A stretch of DNA of 64,000 bases from Pseudomonadota bacterium. GTDB taxonomy: Bacteria > Pseudomonadota > Gammaproteobacteria > Steroidobacterales > Steroidobacteraceae. Numbering within the stretch: the first letter of the stretch is position 1; the number at the start of each line of letters is the position of its first letter. The stretch lies in assembly GCA_021822385.1 (NCBI GenBank), contig JAKARC010000009.1:1-64000 (forward strand), read 5' to 3'. The notes below the pieces were generated by a model. The model was not told where the DNA came from. It worked only from the letters and a program-made list of their open reading frames with translations, and did not search any database. The position numbers and the translations under genes are program-made. Of the stretch, positions 1-11,391 are shown piece by piece.

Positions 1-3000
1 GATCTGCGCTCGATGCCGCCGTTGTTCGCGCGCGCGACGTAGTCGGCCATCCAATTTGCCCCGAGTACATGGCGCGCAATCTCGACAACGATGTAATCCG
101 CATCGAGATCGGCATCCTCGTTGAATCGGTTCAATCCCTGGAGGCACGACGGACAGGAGGTGAGGATCTTGACACGCTCGGCACCGGCGGCCCGCAGTTT
201 CTGCGCGCCGCCCCGCACCTCCTCCTCCTTGCGGAAGCGTACCTGTGTCGATACATCGGGGCGGGTCAGGGCAAGGGTTCCGGATTCGCCGCAGCAGCGC
301 TCGTTCTTCTCGACGCGGCCGTTGCGAGATTCGTTCATCAGCGTATTGACCACCTTCAGCGGGTCGTGCTGCTTCATCGGCGAGTGGCACGGGTCGTGAT
401 ACATGTAGCGTACGCCGGTGACATCGGCGAGCCGCACGCCCTTTTCCATCAGGTACTCATGGATATCGATGATGCGCGAGCCAGGAAAGATCTCCTCGAA
501 CTTGTAGCTTTGCAGCTGATCGTAGCAGGTGCCGCAGCTGACCACGACGGTGCGGATATCCAGATAGTTCAGCGTGTTCGCGACGCGGTGGAACAGCACG
601 CGGTTGTCGGTCGTGATCTTCTCCGCACGATCGAACTGGCCGACGCCGCGCTGCGGATAGCCGCAGCACAGATATCCCGGCGGCAGCACCGTCTGCACAC
701 CGACGTGCCAGAGCATCGCCTGGGTGGCGAGCCCCACCTGGGAGAACAGCCGTTCCGAGCCGCAGCCGGGGAAGTAGAACACCGCCTCGGTCTCGGTGGT
801 CGTGTTCTTCGGGTCGCGGATGACCGGCACATAGGCCGAATTCTCGATATCGAGCAGAGCGCGGGCCGTCTTCTTCGGCAGTCCGCCCGGCATCTTCTTG
901 TTGACGAAGTGCACGACTTGCTCGCGGATCACCGGCCGGCCGGTCGTGGCCGGCGGATGGCGCGTCTGCGCGCGCGCGAGACCCTTCAGGAGCCGGTTGC
1001 CGGTGCGCTGCGCCTTGTAGCCCCATTGGATCATCAGCTTGCGGGTCAGGCGAATGGTCTCGGGCGAGGTGGCGTTCAGAAAGAACATCGAAGCCGCCGT
1101 TCCCGGGTTGAACCGGCGCTTGCCCATGCGTCGCAGCAGGTCGCGCATGGCCATCGACACATCGCCGAAATCGATGTCCACGGGGCAGGGCGTGAGGCAC
1201 TTGTGGCAGACGGTGCAATGATCGCCGACATCGGCGAATTCATCCCAATGGCGCACGCTGATGCCGCGGCGGGTCTGCTCCTCGTAGAGGAACGCCTCGA
1301 TCAGCAGCGAGGTGGCGAGGATCTTGTCGCGCGGGCTGTACTGCAGATTCGCCCGCGGCACGTGCGTGGCACAGACCGGCTTGCATTTGCCGCAGCGCAG
1401 GCAGTCCTTGATCGAGTCGGCGATCGTGCCGATCGCCGATTGCTGCATGATCAACGACTCGTGGCCGAGCAGATTGAAGCTCGGCGTGTAGGCGTTGGTC
1501 AGATCTCCGCCAGGCATCAATTTGCCGCGATTGAACCGTCCCTGCGGGTCGACACGCTCTTTGTAGGCGCGGAACGTATGCGTTTCCGCCTCCTCGAGGA
1601 ATTCGAGCTTGGTGATGCCGATGCCGTGTTCGCCGGAGATGACGCCGTCGAGCGCACGCGCGATCCGCATGATGCGCGCGACCGCCGCGGTTGCCGCGCG
1701 CAGCATGCCGTAGTCGTCGGAATTGACCGGAATATTGGTATGGATGTTGCCATCGCCCGCATGCATGTGCAGGGCGACGAATACGCGTCCGCGCAGCACC
1801 TGCTTGTGCAGCTGTTCGGCGGCCGCGAGGATGGGCGCAAACACACGGCCGTTGAAGATCTCCTGCAATGGCGCGCGCAGCTCGCGCTTCCACGACACGC
1901 GGATGGTCCGGTCCTGCAGCACATCGAGCACGCGGGCGGCGGGGGCCGCATCGAGCCGCGCGCGCAGTTGCGGCAGCAGTTCGGCGTAGCCGAGCGGCTC
2001 GAGATTCTGCAGTGCCTCCCGGAGCGGGGTGTCAAGATGTTCGGCCAGCCAGCTCCAGCGCGCGCGTACCTGCGCCAGCAGCTCCTGCGCCCGTGCGGCG
2101 CGCTCACCGATGACTTCCTCGTAAGGCAGGTTGCCGACCTCCGGATCGTCGGCGCGCGCGAGCGGCAGTGTTCCGGCGAGCAACGGCGCGAGCGCCGTGA
2201 CGAGCTTGAGCTTGTTTTCGAGTGAGAACTCGATGTTGATCCGCTCGATCTCGTCGGTATACGCGCCCAGGCGCTCGAGCGGCAGGACGACGTCCTCGTT
2301 GATCTTGAAGGCGTTGGTGTGGCGGGCAATTGCCGCCGTGCGCGCCCGATCGAGCCAGAATGTGCGCCGGGCCTCTGGGCTTGCGGCGATGAAGCCCTCA
2401 CCGCCGCGCGCGTTGGCGATGCGCACCACGGCCGATGCCGCAGCGGCCACCGCTGCGGCATCGTCGCCGGTGAAATCGCCGAACAAGGCCATCTTCGGCA
2501 GTGCCGCTCGCTTGGATTTCGTGGTGTAGCCGACCGCCTGCAGATAGCGCTCATCGAGGTGCTCGAGACCGGCGAGGAGAACGTGCGGCGCAAGGCTGTC
2601 GAGATACTGCTTGATCTCAACGATCGCCGGGACCGCATCGCGGGCCTGACCGAAGAACTCTAGGCACACGGTGCGCGTGTGTGCGGGGCTGCGGTGCAAC
2701 ACCCAGCGGGCGCTGGTAATGATGCCGTCACAACCTTCCTTCTGCACTCCGGGCAGGCCGCCGAGGAACTTGTCGGTGACATCCTTGCCGAGTCCCACCT
2801 TGCGGAAGCTGCGGCCGGCGATGGTGAGGCGTTCGCGGCGCAGCTCCCGGGCCTGATCCGGATCCTGACGGCCGTCCTTCCACAGCAGCTCGAACTCGGC
2901 GGTCTCGACGTCGTGGATTTTGCCGAGGTTGTGCGCGATCCGGCTGACTTCAAGCCAGTTGCCCTCGCAGTCGACCATGCGCCACCAGGCGAGATTGTCC

Positions 3001-3932
3001 ACGGCCGTGCCCCACAACACCGCCTTCTTGCCGCCGGCGTTCATTGCGATATTGCCGCCGATGCAGCACGCGTCCGCCGAAGTTGGATCGACGGCGAATA
3101 CCAGATTTTCCTGCGCGGCGGCATTGGCCACGCGGCGGGTCACCACGCCGGCCTCGGTGAACAGTGTCGGCACCGGGCCGTCGACGCCCGGCAGCTGCAC
3201 GCGCTCGACGCTGCTCAGTCGTTCCAGCTTCTCGGTGTTGATGACGGCCGACAGGGGGGTCAGCGGCACTGCGCCCCCGGTGTAGCCGGTGCCGCCGCCG
3301 CGCGGGATGATGGTCAGGCCGAGTTCGATGCACGCACGGACCAGCGCCGGCACCTCGGCCTCGCCGTCCGGTATCAACACAACGAATGGATATTCGACCC
3401 GCCAGTCCGTGGCGTCCGTGACGTGCGTGACGCGCGCATAGGCATCGAAACGGACATTGTCGGCGCGGGTGTGTCGCCGCAACACGCGGCGCGCCCGGCG
3501 GCGCAGCGCCTCCCACTCCTTGAAATCATTTTCAAACGCCTGTACCGCGGCGCGGGCGGCCTGCAGCAGTTCGCCGACCAGCTCGAAACGCGGCCCGTCC
3601 GTGCTGTCGCGGCGTCGATCGACGGCATTCAGGCGGTGATGCAGCGCCTCGATCAGTTGCCCACGGCGGCGGCGGTTCTCGAGCAGATCATCCTGCAGGT
3701 AAGGGTTGCGTCTGACCACCCAGATATCGCCCAGCACCTCGTAGAGCATGCGCGCCGAGCGCCCGGTGCGCCGCTCGCTGCGCAGTTCCTCGATGATGTC
3801 CCAGAAGCGCGCGCCGAGCAGCCGGATGACGATCTCGCGGTCGGAAAAAGATGTGTAGTTGTACGGGATCTCGCGTACACGTGCCGGTTCCGGCGCACCC
3901 GGCGCCGGCACCGACACCGCCTGCGCGGGCAT
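1..3932 (-). CDS. DUF3683-type FAD/FMN and 4Fe-4S oxidoreductase (C-terminus cut by window edge)
   Basis: This is a large flavin/iron-sulfur dehydrogenase related to glycolate, D-lactate and D-2-hydroxyacid oxidases fused to a GlpC/HdrB-like cysteine-rich module. The frame starts at ATG 3932 ([16 protein letters not shown]) and stays open for 1310 codons to the window edge. It reads [19 protein letters not shown] near the N-terminus (DUF3683), then the FAD-binding [15 protein letters not shown] segment near residue 210. Ferredoxin-like clusters follow, [11 protein letters not shown] near residue 845 and [12 protein letters not shown] near 903, and then CCG-type cysteine-rich segments ([25 protein letters not shown]). 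It ends ...[11 protein letters not shown], which resembles the usual C-terminus, so only a few residues are probably missing. It starts 26 bp after gltD and is probably cotranscribed with gltBD. The physiological substrate is not evident. Confidence 0.85.
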   Translation of the reverse strand, partial: MPAQAVSVPAPGAPEPARVREIPYNYTSFSDREIVIRLLGARFWDIIEELRSERRTGRSARMLYEVLGDIWVVRRNPYLQDDLLENRRRRGQLIEALHHRLNAVDRRRDSTDGPRFELVGELLQAARAAVQAFENDFKEWEALRRRARRVLRRHTRADNVRFDAYARVTHVTDATDWRVEYPFVVLIPDGEAEVPALVRACIELGLTIIPRGGGTGYTGGAVPLTPLSAVINTEKLERLSSVERVQLPGVDGPVPTLFTEAGVVTRRVANAAAQENLVFAVDPTSADACCIGGNIAMNAGGKKAVLWGTAVDNLAWWRMVDCEGNWLEVSRIAHNLGKIHDVETAEFELLWKDGRQDPDQARELRRERLTIAGRSFRKVGLGKDVTDKFLGGLPGVQKEGCDGIITSARWVLHRSPAHTRTVCLEFFGQARDAVPAIVEIKQYLDSLAPHVLLAGLEHLDERYLQAVGYTTKSKRAALPKMALFGDFTGDDAAAVAAAASAVVRIANARGGEGFIAASPEARRTFWLDRARTAAIARHTNAFKINEDVVLPLERLGAYTDEIERINIEFSLENKLKLVTALAPLLAGTLPLARADDPEVGNLPYEEVIGERAARAQELLAQVRARWSWLAEHLDTPLREALQNLEPLGYAELLPQLRARLDAAPAARVLDVLQDRTIRVSWKRELRAPLQEIFNGRVFAPILAAAEQLHKQVLRGRVFVALHMHAGDGNIHTNIPVNSDDYGMLRAATAAVARIMRIARALDGVISGEHGIGITKLEFLEEAETHTFRAYKERVDPQGRFNRGKLMPGGDLTNAYTPSFNLLGHESLIMQQSAIGTIADSIKDCLRCGKCKPVCATHVPRANLQYSPRDKILATSLLIEAFLYEEQTRRGISVRHWDEFADVGDHCTVCHKCLTPCPVDIDFGDVSMAMRDLLRRMGKRRFNPGTAASMFFLNATSPETIRLTRKLMIQWGYKAQRTGNRLLKGLARAQTRHPPATTGRPVIREQVVHFVNKKMPGGLPKKTARALLDIENSAYVPVIRDPKNTTTETEAVFYFPGCGSERLFSQVGLATQAMLWHVGVQTVLPPGYLCCGYPQRGVGQFDRAEKITTDNRVLFHRVANTLNYLDIRTVVVSCGTCYDQLQSYKFEEIFPGSRIIDIHEYLMEKGVRLADVTGVRYMYHDPCHSPMKQHDPLKVVNTLMNESRNGRVEKNERCCGESGTLALTRPDVSTQVRFRKEEEVRGGAQKLRAAGAERVKILTSCPSCLQGLNRFNEDADLDADYIVVEIARHVLGANWMADYVARANNGGIERR

Positions 3933-3958
3933 GGGGTGAGCCTGCGATCCGGAGTTGC

Positions 3959-5443
3959 TCACGGGAGATCGGAGCTCCCCATCAGGTAACGATCACAGGC
4001 GCGGGCGACACCGCGACCCTCCTCGATGGCCCAGACGACCAGGCTCTGTCCGCGCCGGCAGTCGCCGGCGGCGAAGATGCCCGGCACATTGGTCGCGAAC
4101 GCGCCGTGGGCCGCGTCGATGTTGGATCGCGCATCGGTGCTGACACCCAGCTCGGCGAGCAGCGGCTGCTCCGGGCCGGTGAAGCCGAGCGCAAGCAGCA
4201 CCAGATCGGCCGGGATCTGCTCCTCGCTGCCCGGGAGCTCGGTTGCCACCGGCCGGCCGTCGGGACCGGCCGCCCAGCTCACGCGGACCGTCGTCAGCGC
4301 GCGCACGCCCGTCTCGGCATCGCCGTGCAGCTGTTTCACGGTCGTCACGTAGCCGCGCGGATCGGCACCGAAGCGCGCCGCAGCCTCTTCCTGACCATAA
4401 TCGAGGCGATAGACCTTGGGCCACTCCGGCCAGGGATTGTCGGCGGCGCGATCGAGCGGAGGCTGCGGCATGATCTCGAGCTGCTTCAGGCTCTTGCAGC
4501 CCTGGCGCATGGCGGTGGCAACGCAATCCGTGCCGGTATCGCCCCCGCCGACGACCACCACGTGCCGACCGCCGGCGTGGATGGGACTGCGGTCCGGACC
4601 GCCGTCGAGCAATGCCTTGGTGCTGGCGGTGAGGTACTCCATCGCGAAATGCACGCCTTTCAGCTTGCGATTCGCCGCGGTCAGATCGCGCGGCAGCGTC
4701 GCTCCCGTGCACAGCACGATGGCATCGAAGTCCTTGCGCAGCAGTTGCGCCTCGACATTCTCGCCGACGTGCGCGTTGCAGACGAACTTGACCCCCTCGT
4801 TGCTCATGAGCTCGATGCGGCGCAGCACCACTTCCTTCTTGTCGAGCTTCATATTGGGAATGCCATACATGAGCAGGCCGCCCGGGCGATCTTCGCGCTC
4901 GAGCACCGTGACGCTGTGGCCGGCGCTGTTCAGCTGTGCGGCCGCGGCAAGCCCCGCGGGGCCGGAGCCGATGACCACGACGCGCTTGCCGGTGCGTGTC
5001 TGCGGCGGGCGCGGCGCAATCCAGCCCTGATCCCAGCCGGCATCGGCAAGCGCAGACTCAATGGTCTTGATGCTCACCGGCGGACTATTGATGCCGAGCA
5101 CGCACGAGCCCTCGCACGGCGCCGGGCACACGCGGCCGGTGAACTCGGGGAAATTGTTCGTTGCCAGCAGCCGATCGAGTGCCTCCTGCCACAGTCCCCG
5201 ATAGACGAGGTCATTCCATTCCGGGATCAGATTGTGAATCGGGCAGCCGGAGGCCATGCCCGAGACCAGAGTGCCGGTGTGGCAGAAGGGCACGCCGCAA
5301 TCCATGCAGCGTGCGGCCTGATGGCGCAGCTTCTTCTCGTCCATGTGGTGATGGAACTCGTGCCAGTCACCGATACGCTCGAGCGGCGCACGGTCGACGG
5401 GGAGTTCACGCAGATATTCGATGAATCCTGTTGGCTTGCCCAT
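3959..5443 (-). CDS. gltD: Glutamate synthase (NADPH), small subunit
   Basis: This is the beta subunit of GOGAT, which passes electrons from NADPH through FAD and 4Fe-4S clusters to the large subunit for conversion of glutamine plus 2-oxoglutarate into two glutamates. I start it at ATG 5443 ([14 protein letters not shown]), the usual family N-terminus, rather than at the 18-residue upstream extension, which would reach back into gltB. The cysteine-rich N-terminal segment shows [12 protein letters not shown] and [13 protein letters not shown]. Two Rossmann dinucleotide motifs follow ([17 protein letters not shown] and [13 protein letters not shown]), and the C-terminus carries the FAD-binding [17 protein letters not shown] segment. 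At 494 residues it has typical length. It lies 19 bp downstream of gltB and 26 bp upstream of the FAD/Fe-S gene. Confidence 0.96.
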   Translation of the reverse strand: MGKPTGFIEYLRELPVDRAPLERIGDWHEFHHHMDEKKLRHQAARCMDCGVPFCHTGTLVSGMASGCPIHNLIPEWNDLVYRGLWQEALDRLLATNNFPEFTGRVCPAPCEGSCVLGINSPPVSIKTIESALADAGWDQGWIAPRPPQTRTGKRVVVIGSGPAGLAAAAQLNSAGHSVTVLEREDRPGGLLMYGIPNMKLDKKEVVLRRIELMSNEGVKFVCNAHVGENVEAQLLRKDFDAIVLCTGATLPRDLTAANRKLKGVHFAMEYLTASTKALLDGGPDRSPIHAGGRHVVVVGGGDTGTDCVATAMRQGCKSLKQLEIMPQPPLDRAADNPWPEWPKVYRLDYGQEEAAARFGADPRGYVTTVKQLHGDAETGVRALTTVRVSWAAGPDGRPVATELPGSEEQIPADLVLLALGFTGPEQPLLAELGVSTDARSNIDAAHGAFATNVPGIFAAGDCRRGQSLVVWAIEEGRGVARACDRYLMGSSDLP

Positions 5444-5462
5444 CGGGTACTCAGTATTTCTG

Positions 5463-8400
5463 TCAGTTTCCGCCGACGCGCGCCAGATCGCGCGCATTGT
5501 CCTCGAACGCCACCATGATGGCCTCCTCGCCGCTCAAGCCCTGCTCGTGCGCGCGCGCAAGCGAGGCGAGGGCGCGCTTGTAGTCCTTCGGCATCACGAC
5601 GACGAAGCGTTCGATCAGCTCCGACCAGTTGGCCAGGACGTGCCGCGCGCGGGCGCTGCCGGTGTATTGCGCATGCCGCTCGATCAGGGCGTGCACCTGC
5701 TCGATCTGTTGCGCAGCGCGCAGCGGCTCGAGATCCACCATCTGCGGATTGACGCAGGCGGCAAACTTGCCGGTCTCATCGAGGACATAGGCGGTCCCGC
5801 CCGACATGCCGGCGGCAAAATTGCGTCCGGTCGGACCAAGCACGACCACCGTGCCGCCGGTCATGTATTCGCAGCCGTGATCACCGACCGCCTCGACGAC
5901 CGCGTCGGCGCCGCTGTTGCGGACCGCAAATCGCTCGCCGGCCATGCCGCAGATGTACGCCTCGCCGGCAGTGGCGCCGTAGAGACCGACGTTGCCGATG
6001 ATGATGTTGGATTCCGGCGGGAATGGCGAGCCGGCCGGGGGAAATACGATGATGCGTCCACCCGAGAGACCCTTGCCGACGTGATCGTTGGCGTCGCCCT
6101 CGAGCACGAAGGTCATGCCGGGTGGCATGAATGCCCCAAAACTCTGGCCGGCCGTGCCTTTGAAATGAATTCGGATCGTATCCGGCGGCAGCCCGGACGG
6201 TCCCCGCCGGCGGGTGAGCTCGCTGCCGGTGAGTGTGCCCACGACACGATTGATGTTACGGATGGGCAGTTCGGCGCGCACCGGCTCGCCGCGCTCGATG
6301 CCGGGCCGGCACAGCGGCAACAGTGTTGTCATGTCGAGCGATTTCTCGATGCCGTGATCCTGCTCGATCTGCCGATAGCGTCCGATCTCCTCGCCGACGT
6401 CCGGCTGATAGAGGATCTGGCTGAAATCGAAGTTCTTCGCCTTCCAATGCTCCAGATCCTGCTTCGGCCTGAGCCGATCGACGCGGCCGACCATCTCATC
6501 AATCGTACGAAAGCCGAGTTCCGCCATGATGCCGCGGACGTCCTCGGCGATGAAGCGCATGAAATTGATTACGTGCTCGGGCTGGCCGACGAAATACTGA
6601 CGCAGCCGCGGATCCTGTGTGGCGATCCCGGTCGGACACGTGTTCAGGTGGCAGACCCGCATCATGACGCAGCCCATCGCCACCAGCGGCGCGGTGGCGA
6701 AGCCGAACTCCTCGGCCCCGAGGAGCGCCGCGATGACCACGTCGCGGCCGGTCTTCAGCTGTCCGTCGACCTCGACCGTGATGCGGCTGCGCAGGTTGTT
6801 CAGCACCAGTGTCTGATGGGCTTCGGCGAGACCGAGTTCCCAGGGCAGGCCCGCGTGCATGATCGAAGTCTGCGGCGAGGCGCCGGTACCGCCGTCGTGG
6901 CCGCTGATGAGGACCACGTCCGCGTGGGCCTTGGCGACTCCCGCGGCGATGGTGCCCACCCCGACTTCGGCAACGAGCTTCACGCTGATGCGCGCCTTGT
7001 GGTTCGCGTTCTTCAGGTCGTGAATCAGCTCCGCCAGGTCCTCGATGGAATAGATGTCGTGGTGCGGAGGCGGGGAGATCAGGCCCACGCCCGCGGTGGT
7101 GTGGCGGGTCTTGGCGATCCAGGGATAGACCTTGGAGCCGGGCAGCTGCCCACCCTCGCCGGGCTTGGCGCCCTGCGCCATCTTGATCTGCAGCTCACGG
7201 CCGTTGACCAGGTACTCGCTGGTCACACCGAAGCGTCCCGAGGCGACCTGCTTGATGGCGCTCGCCCTTGAGTCGCCGTTCGGGTCCGGACGGTAGCGCG
7301 CCGGATCCTCGCCGCCCTCGCCGGTGTTGCTCTTGCCGCCGATGCGGTTCATGGCGATGGCGAGCGTTTCGTGCGCTTCCTTGCCGATCGAGCCATAGGA
7401 CATGGCCCCGGTCTTGAACCGCTTCAGAATGCTCTCGACCGGCTCGACTTGCTCGAGCGGCACCGATTCGAACGGCACGAACTCGAGTAGCCCGCGCAGC
7501 GTGCCGATGCTACGCGTCTGCTCGTTGATCAGCCGCGCATAGGACTGGTAGGTCGCGTAGCTGCCGGTACGCACCGCTTTCTGCAGGCGGTGGATGCTCT
7601 CCGGGCTGAACAGATGGCGCTCGCCGTCGACGCGCCATTGATATTGGCCGCCGGCCTGAAGCGCCTGTACGCTGCCGCGGACGGGAAACGCGGCGTGATG
7701 GCGTGTCAGCACCTCTTGCGCGATGGTCTCCATGCCGATGCCGCCAATGCGGGAAGCGGTCCACGTGAAATACTGATCGATCACGTCCTGGCGCAGGCCG
7801 ACGGCCTCGAACACCTGTGCCCCGTGATAGCTCTGGATCGCCGAGATGCCCATCTTGGACATCACCTTGATCACGCCTTTGGTCGCGGCCTTGACGAAGT
7901 TGCGGCAGGCGAGCGTGGTGTCGACGTTGGTGACCAGCTGCTCGCGGATCATGTGATCGATCGTCTCGAAGGCGAGGTAGGGGTTGATTGCCGAGCAGCC
8001 GTAGCCGATCAGCAGCGCGAAGTGATGCACCTCGCGCGCCTCGCCGGTCTCGAGCACGAGACTGACCCGGGTGCGCAGCCCCTCGCGGATCAGATAGTGA
8101 TGCAATCCGCCCACCGCCAGCAGCGCGGGCACGGCGGCGAAATCCCGCGATACCCCGCGGTCGCTCAGGACCAGGATGTTGACTTCCTCATTTTCGATCA
8201 GGCGCCGTGCGGCGAGGCACAGCTCCTCCATCGATTGAATCAGGCCCTTCTCCCCACGCGTGGCGCGGAACAGCAATGACAGCCCGCCGACCTTCAGACC
8301 CGGCAGCGCCAGGCGGCGCACCTTGGCGAATTCCTCGTTGGTCAGGATCGGACCTTTCAGTTCGAGCCGTCGGCAGTCGGCAGGTTGCGGCCGCAGCAGG

Positions 8401-10121
8401 TTGCCCTCCGAGCCCAGCCACACCTCGGAGGCAACGATCAACTCCTCACGGATGCAGTCGATCGGCGGGTTGGTCACCTGCGCGAACAGCTGCTTGAAAT
8501 AGTCGTACAGGAGGCGTGGCCGCTCGGACAGGGCCGCAGGCGGCGTATCGTTACCCATCGAGCCGACCGCCTCGACGCCGTTTCGCGCCATGGGCGCAAG
8601 CAGTATCCGCTCGTCTTCGAATGTGTAACCGAATGCGGTCTGACGGGCGCGCAGCAGTTGCGGGTCGAACGGTATGTCCGGCGGCTCGGCCGCCGGCAGA
8701 TCATCGAGGTGCACCAGATGCTCGTTCAGCCACTGCCGGTACGGGTGGCGCGTCACCACACCGCGTTTGATCTCCTCGTCGTCGATGATGCGGCCCTGCT
8801 CGGTGTCGACCAGAAACATCCGGCCGGGTTGCAGCCGCCCCTTCTGCACGATGTTCTCGGCGGGCACCTCGAGCACCCCCGCCTCGGAGGCCATGATGAC
8901 CAGATCATCGCGGGTGACGTAGTAGCGCGAGGGGCGCAAGCCGTTGCGATCGAGCACCGCGCCGATCTGCCGGCCGTCGGTAAAGGCGATGGACGCCGGT
9001 CCGTCCCAGGGCTCCATCAGACTCGAGTGGTACTGATAGAAGGCACGGCGCTGATCGTCCATGCTCTGGTGATTCGACCACGGCTCGGGGATCAGCATCA
9101 TCATGGCATGCGCGAGCGAACGGCCGGACAGCACCAGCAGCTCGAGTGTGTTGTCGAGCATGGCCGAATCGCTGCCGTGGGGGTTGACCACCGGCAGGAT
9201 CTTGGGCGTGTCCGCGCCGAACAGATCGGAATCGAACAGCGCCTCGCGCGCCTTCATCCAGTTGAAGTTGCCGCGCAGCGTGTTGATCTCGCCATTGTGC
9301 GCCAGATAGCGATAGGGGTGCGCCCGGTCCCAGCTCGGGAACGTATTGGTGCTGAAGCGCGAGTGCACGAGGGCAAGCGCGGTCTCGATTGCCGGGTCGT
9401 TCAGATCCGGGTAATAACGCGGCAGCTGCTCGGTGAGCAGCATGCCTTTGTAGACGATGGTCTTGTGCGAGAGACTGCAGATGTACCAGTGCTCGGCGCC
9501 ATCGAGGGTCGAGGCGCGAATCTCGCTGTAGGCGCGCTTTCTGATGATGAACAGCTTGCGCTCGAACTCCTGTGCGTCGCGCACCTGGGCGCCGCGCCCG
9601 ATGAACACCTGGCGGATGAACGGCTCGCCGGACTTGGCGGTCTCCCCGAGCATCGAATTGTCGGTCGGTACGGTGCGCCACCCGAGCAGGACCTGCCCCT
9701 CGGATTGCACGATGTGCTCGAAAGCCTCAACGATGCGCCGACGCAAAGTCGGATTGCGCGGCAGGAAGATGAGGCCGCTGCCGTACTCGCCCGGGCTCGG
9801 CAGCGCGAGATGGTTGCGCCGCGCAATGTCGCGCAGGAATGCGTGCGGCATCTGAATGAGCACGCCGGCCCCATCCCCGGTGTTCGTCTCGCAGCCGCAC
9901 GCGCCGCGGTGATCGAGGTTGCGCAGCACCTGAATCGCCTGCTCGAGTATGCGGTGCGATTTGCGTCCCTTGATATCGACCACGAAACCGACGCCGCAGG
10001 CCTCGTGTTCGTACCACGGGTCGTAGAGCCCTTGCCGGGCGGGGGCATGGCGGGCGGCGCGCGCCGGCCCGGGGGCGACCCCGGGAGAGCGCGCTGCAGC
10101 GCGGCGGCGCTGATGTCGCAT
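5463..10121 (-). CDS. gltB: Glutamate synthase (NADPH), large subunit
   Basis: This is the alpha subunit of GOGAT. It carries an N-terminal class II glutamine amidotransferase, a central domain, an FMN-binding synthase domain and a C-terminal GXGXG beta-helix. The sequence [16 protein letters not shown] contains the expected N-terminal nucleophile, Cys42 counted from my start, exposed after propeptide removal. The 3Fe-4S ligands are visible in [20 protein letters not shown]. The frame stays open upstream to 10439, but that extension is low-complexity Arg/Pro/Gly sequence. I prefer ATG 10121 (MRHQRRR), which has a GAGG six bases upstream. ATG 10133 is the alternative. The product is then 1552 residues, close to family length. 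It is the first gene of a gltB-gltD-oxidoreductase operon. Confidence 0.96.
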   Translation of the reverse strand: MRHQRRRAAARSPGVAPGPARAARHAPARQGLYDPWYEHEACGVGFVVDIKGRKSHRILEQAIQVLRNLDHRGACGCETNTGDGAGVLIQMPHAFLRDIARRNHLALPSPGEYGSGLIFLPRNPTLRRRIVEAFEHIVQSEGQVLLGWRTVPTDNSMLGETAKSGEPFIRQVFIGRGAQVRDAQEFERKLFIIRKRAYSEIRASTLDGAEHWYICSLSHKTIVYKGMLLTEQLPRYYPDLNDPAIETALALVHSRFSTNTFPSWDRAHPYRYLAHNGEINTLRGNFNWMKAREALFDSDLFGADTPKILPVVNPHGSDSAMLDNTLELLVLSGRSLAHAMMMLIPEPWSNHQSMDDQRRAFYQYHSSLMEPWDGPASIAFTDGRQIGAVLDRNGLRPSRYYVTRDDLVIMASEAGVLEVPAENIVQKGRLQPGRMFLVDTEQGRIIDDEEIKRGVVTRHPYRQWLNEHLVHLDDLPAAEPPDIPFDPQLLRARQTAFGYTFEDERILLAPMARNGVEAVGSMGNDTPPAALSERPRLLYDYFKQLFAQVTNPPIDCIREELIVASEVWLGSEGNLLRPQPADCRRLELKGPILTNEEFAKVRRLALPGLKVGGLSLLFRATRGEKGLIQSMEELCLAARRLIENEEVNILVLSDRGVSRDFAAVPALLAVGGLHHYLIREGLRTRVSLVLETGEAREVHHFALLIGYGCSAINPYLAFETIDHMIREQLVTNVDTTLACRNFVKAATKGVIKVMSKMGISAIQSYHGAQVFEAVGLRQDVIDQYFTWTASRIGGIGMETIAQEVLTRHHAAFPVRGSVQALQAGGQYQWRVDGERHLFSPESIHRLQKAVRTGSYATYQSYARLINEQTRSIGTLRGLLEFVPFESVPLEQVEPVESILKRFKTGAMSYGSIGKEAHETLAIAMNRIGGKSNTGEGGEDPARYRPDPNGDSRASAIKQVASGRFGVTSEYLVNGRELQIKMAQGAKPGEGGQLPGSKVYPWIAKTRHTTAGVGLISPPPHHDIYSIEDLAELIHDLKNANHKARISVKLVAEVGVGTIAAGVAKAHADVVLISGHDGGTGASPQTSIMHAGLPWELGLAEAHQTLVLNNLRSRITVEVDGQLKTGRDVVIAALLGAEEFGFATAPLVAMGCVMMRVCHLNTCPTGIATQDPRLRQYFVGQPEHVINFMRFIAEDVRGIMAELGFRTIDEMVGRVDRLRPKQDLEHWKAKNFDFSQILYQPDVGEEIGRYRQIEQDHGIEKSLDMTTLLPLCRPGIERGEPVRAELPIRNINRVVGTLTGSELTRRRGPSGLPPDTIRIHFKGTAGQSFGAFMPPGMTFVLEGDANDHVGKGLSGGRIIVFPPAGSPFPPESNIIIGNVGLYGATAGEAYICGMAGERFAVRNSGADAVVEAVGDHGCEYMTGGTVVVLGPTGRNFAAGMSGGTAYVLDETGKFAACVNPQMVDLEPLRAAQQIEQVHALIERHAQYTGSARARHVLANWSELIERFVVVMPKDYKRALASLARAHEQGLSGEEAIMVAFEDNARDLARVGGN

Positions 10122-10687
10122 GATCGGCCTCATCGGTTGGTGAATCCGGCTCGGGCCGCCCGCGGGGCCGCCTTTCGCCGGGGTATCCCAGCTGCACCTG
10201 CCGGAGTCGGGTCGGACGCTCGGCTCGAGCCGACGCTCCGCCCGCCCGCCGGCACGGCGAGCTGCTGGGTACTGTTTGCGGGGGCGTGATCCATCACGCC
10301 GGCCCACCACCCCGCAGGTCCGGGGATGCGTGCGACCGGGTGCTCCCGCATATCTAATGAATGTGTGAGGCGGACGGCACCGGCCCTGCGCCGCATGGGG
10401 CGCGCGGTAGGCAGTGCGCTCAGAGCCGCCACTATGCACCCGATCATAGCTGTCTTCACCCGCCGGTCAATGCCGGCGCGATGGATTTCACGCGTTCGCG
10501 GGAAATTCAACGACAGCGAGGCCGCAAAACAACTGGATATTATTACAGTTTTGGCTGGCGCGATCGTCAGGGTGATGCGGGTGCCCGGCTCTGACAGCGG
10601 CGCGCCTTCTGCTGCCGTCTCGTTGTGCTGTCCACGCCGGCAGGTTACGCTCGCGCGCTTGCGTCTGCCGCCGCCACAAATCGCGCC
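10122..10687. other. Divergent intergenic region between gltB and marR-type gene
   Basis: No convincing gene is present in these 566 bases. They hold a candidate gltB-direction promoter at 10542-10570 and an inverted repeat GGCGTGAT-CC-ATCACGCC at 10283-10300. The repeat is flanked by a wider pair, GCGGGG at 10278-10283 and CCCCGC at 10310-10315, so the transcript could fold here. The repeat sits inside the predicted gltB leader and could equally be a protein-binding site. Confidence 0.5.
10542..10570 (-). promoter_or_regulatory. Candidate sigma70 promoter for gltB operon
   Basis: On the minus strand CTGACG (10570-10565) and TGTAAT (10547-10542) are separated by 17 bases, a good match to -35/-10 consensus in a locally AT-rich patch of otherwise GC-rich DNA. 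If used, the gltB leader would be about 410 bases. Judged by eye only. Confidence 0.35.
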
Positions 10688-11218
10688 ATGAAACGAGCAC
10701 CGCGTGTGCGCAAGCGGCATGTGCCGGCGGCCGTGGTCGCGGTGTCCGACGACCGCGCCGCGCGCGAGCTGCGCGCGCTGCAGGATCTGCGCGCCGTGGT
10801 TGGCTCGGCCCGGCGGCACGACAGCCGCATCCGCAGCGCCACGGGAATTGCCGGTTCACAGCTGTGGGCACTGGCGGAGATCGCCGGCGACGCCGGGATC
10901 ACGGTCAACGCGCTGGCCCGTCGGCTCGCGGTGCATCAGACCACGGCGAGCAATCTCGTCAACGCGCTGGTCCTGCGCGGGCTGGTGCGGCGGATCCGGG
11001 ACCGGCGTGATCAACGCATGGTGCACTTGGACGTCACCGACGCCGGCGCGCAGCTGCTGTCGCGCGCCCCCCAGCCTTACAGCGGGCCGCTGCTCGATGC
11101 AATGCGGCGGATCACGGCGGATGATCTGGACGCGCTGGCACACAGTCTGGTCACGCTCCTCGCGGCGATGCGCCACGCGGCGCCCGTCAGTGCTGGCGAA
11201 TTGCTGCTCGGCGACTGA
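10688..11218 (+). CDS. MarR-family transcriptional regulator
   Basis: This is a winged helix-turn-helix repressor of the MarR type, 176 residues. I start it at ATG 10688 (MKRAPRVRKRHVP); the open frame extends 21 codons upstream without a better signal. The DNA-binding core reads ITVNALARRLAVHQTTASNLVNALVLRGLV, followed by the wing RRIRDRRDQRMVHLDVTDAGAQLL. Flanking helices (residues about 20-60 and 135-165) would form the dimer interface. The gene is transcribed away from gltB and lies upstream of a methyltransferase, from which it is separated by a promoter-like segment and a perfect inverted repeat, the kind of site a MarR dimer binds. The ligand cannot be predicted. Confidence 0.85.
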   Translation: MKRAPRVRKRHVPAAVVAVSDDRAARELRALQDLRAVVGSARRHDSRIRSATGIAGSQLWALAEIAGDAGITVNALARRLAVHQTTASNLVNALVLRGLVRRIRDRRDQRMVHLDVTDAGAQLLSRAPQPYSGPLLDAMRRITADDLDALAHSLVTLLAAMRHAAPVSAGELLLGD

Positions 11219-11257
11219 CCCCGACTGCGCCCACGCGCCATGCTGCAACGTTACAGG

Positions 11258-11286
11258 TTGCGCTCGTGCCCCCTGCGTCATATCCT
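11258..11286 (+). promoter_or_regulatory. Candidate promoter of the methyltransferase gene
   Basis: TTGCGC (11258-11263) and TATCCT (11281-11286) are separated by 17 bases, about 105 bases before the methyltransferase start. The putative -10 adjoins the inverted repeat at 11286-11309, so a bound dimer would block transcription initiation. Confidence 0.35.
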
Positions 11287-11309
11287 GATATATTTGGACC
11301 AATATATCA
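11286..11309. promoter_or_regulatory. Perfect 9-bp inverted repeat, likely operator
   Basis: TGATATATT (11286-11294), a six-base spacer TGGACC, then AATATATCA (11301-11309), an exact reverse complement. It is extremely AT-rich for this region and lies between the MarR-type gene and the methyltransferase, over the likely transcription start. The geometry suits a MarR-family dimer. The binding protein is inferred from position. Confidence 0.55.
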
Positions 11310-11391
11310 TGCCGACGCACTGCGGCAGCCCACGCTGCGGCGGCCTCGGCCTGCAGGCGACCGCGCGATCGCCTGCTCAGGAGAACATGCT

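Noticed and set aside
69-2225. A 718-codon plus-strand open frame
   Set aside because: It lies antisense to the FAD/Fe-S oxidoreductase, whose minus-strand reading shows cysteine and FAD motifs. The plus-strand product has no family features and is typical of GC-rich shadow frames.
5421-10289. Long plus-strand frames (5421-7271, 8385-10289) opposite gltB
   Set aside because: gltB has complete family motifs throughout; the opposing frames are rich in Arg/His/Ala and resemble nothing.
10122-10439. N-terminal extension of GltB to 10439
   Set aside because: The added residues are low-complexity and would place a long tail before the required N-terminal cysteine propeptide; ATG 10121 with GAGG is a better start.
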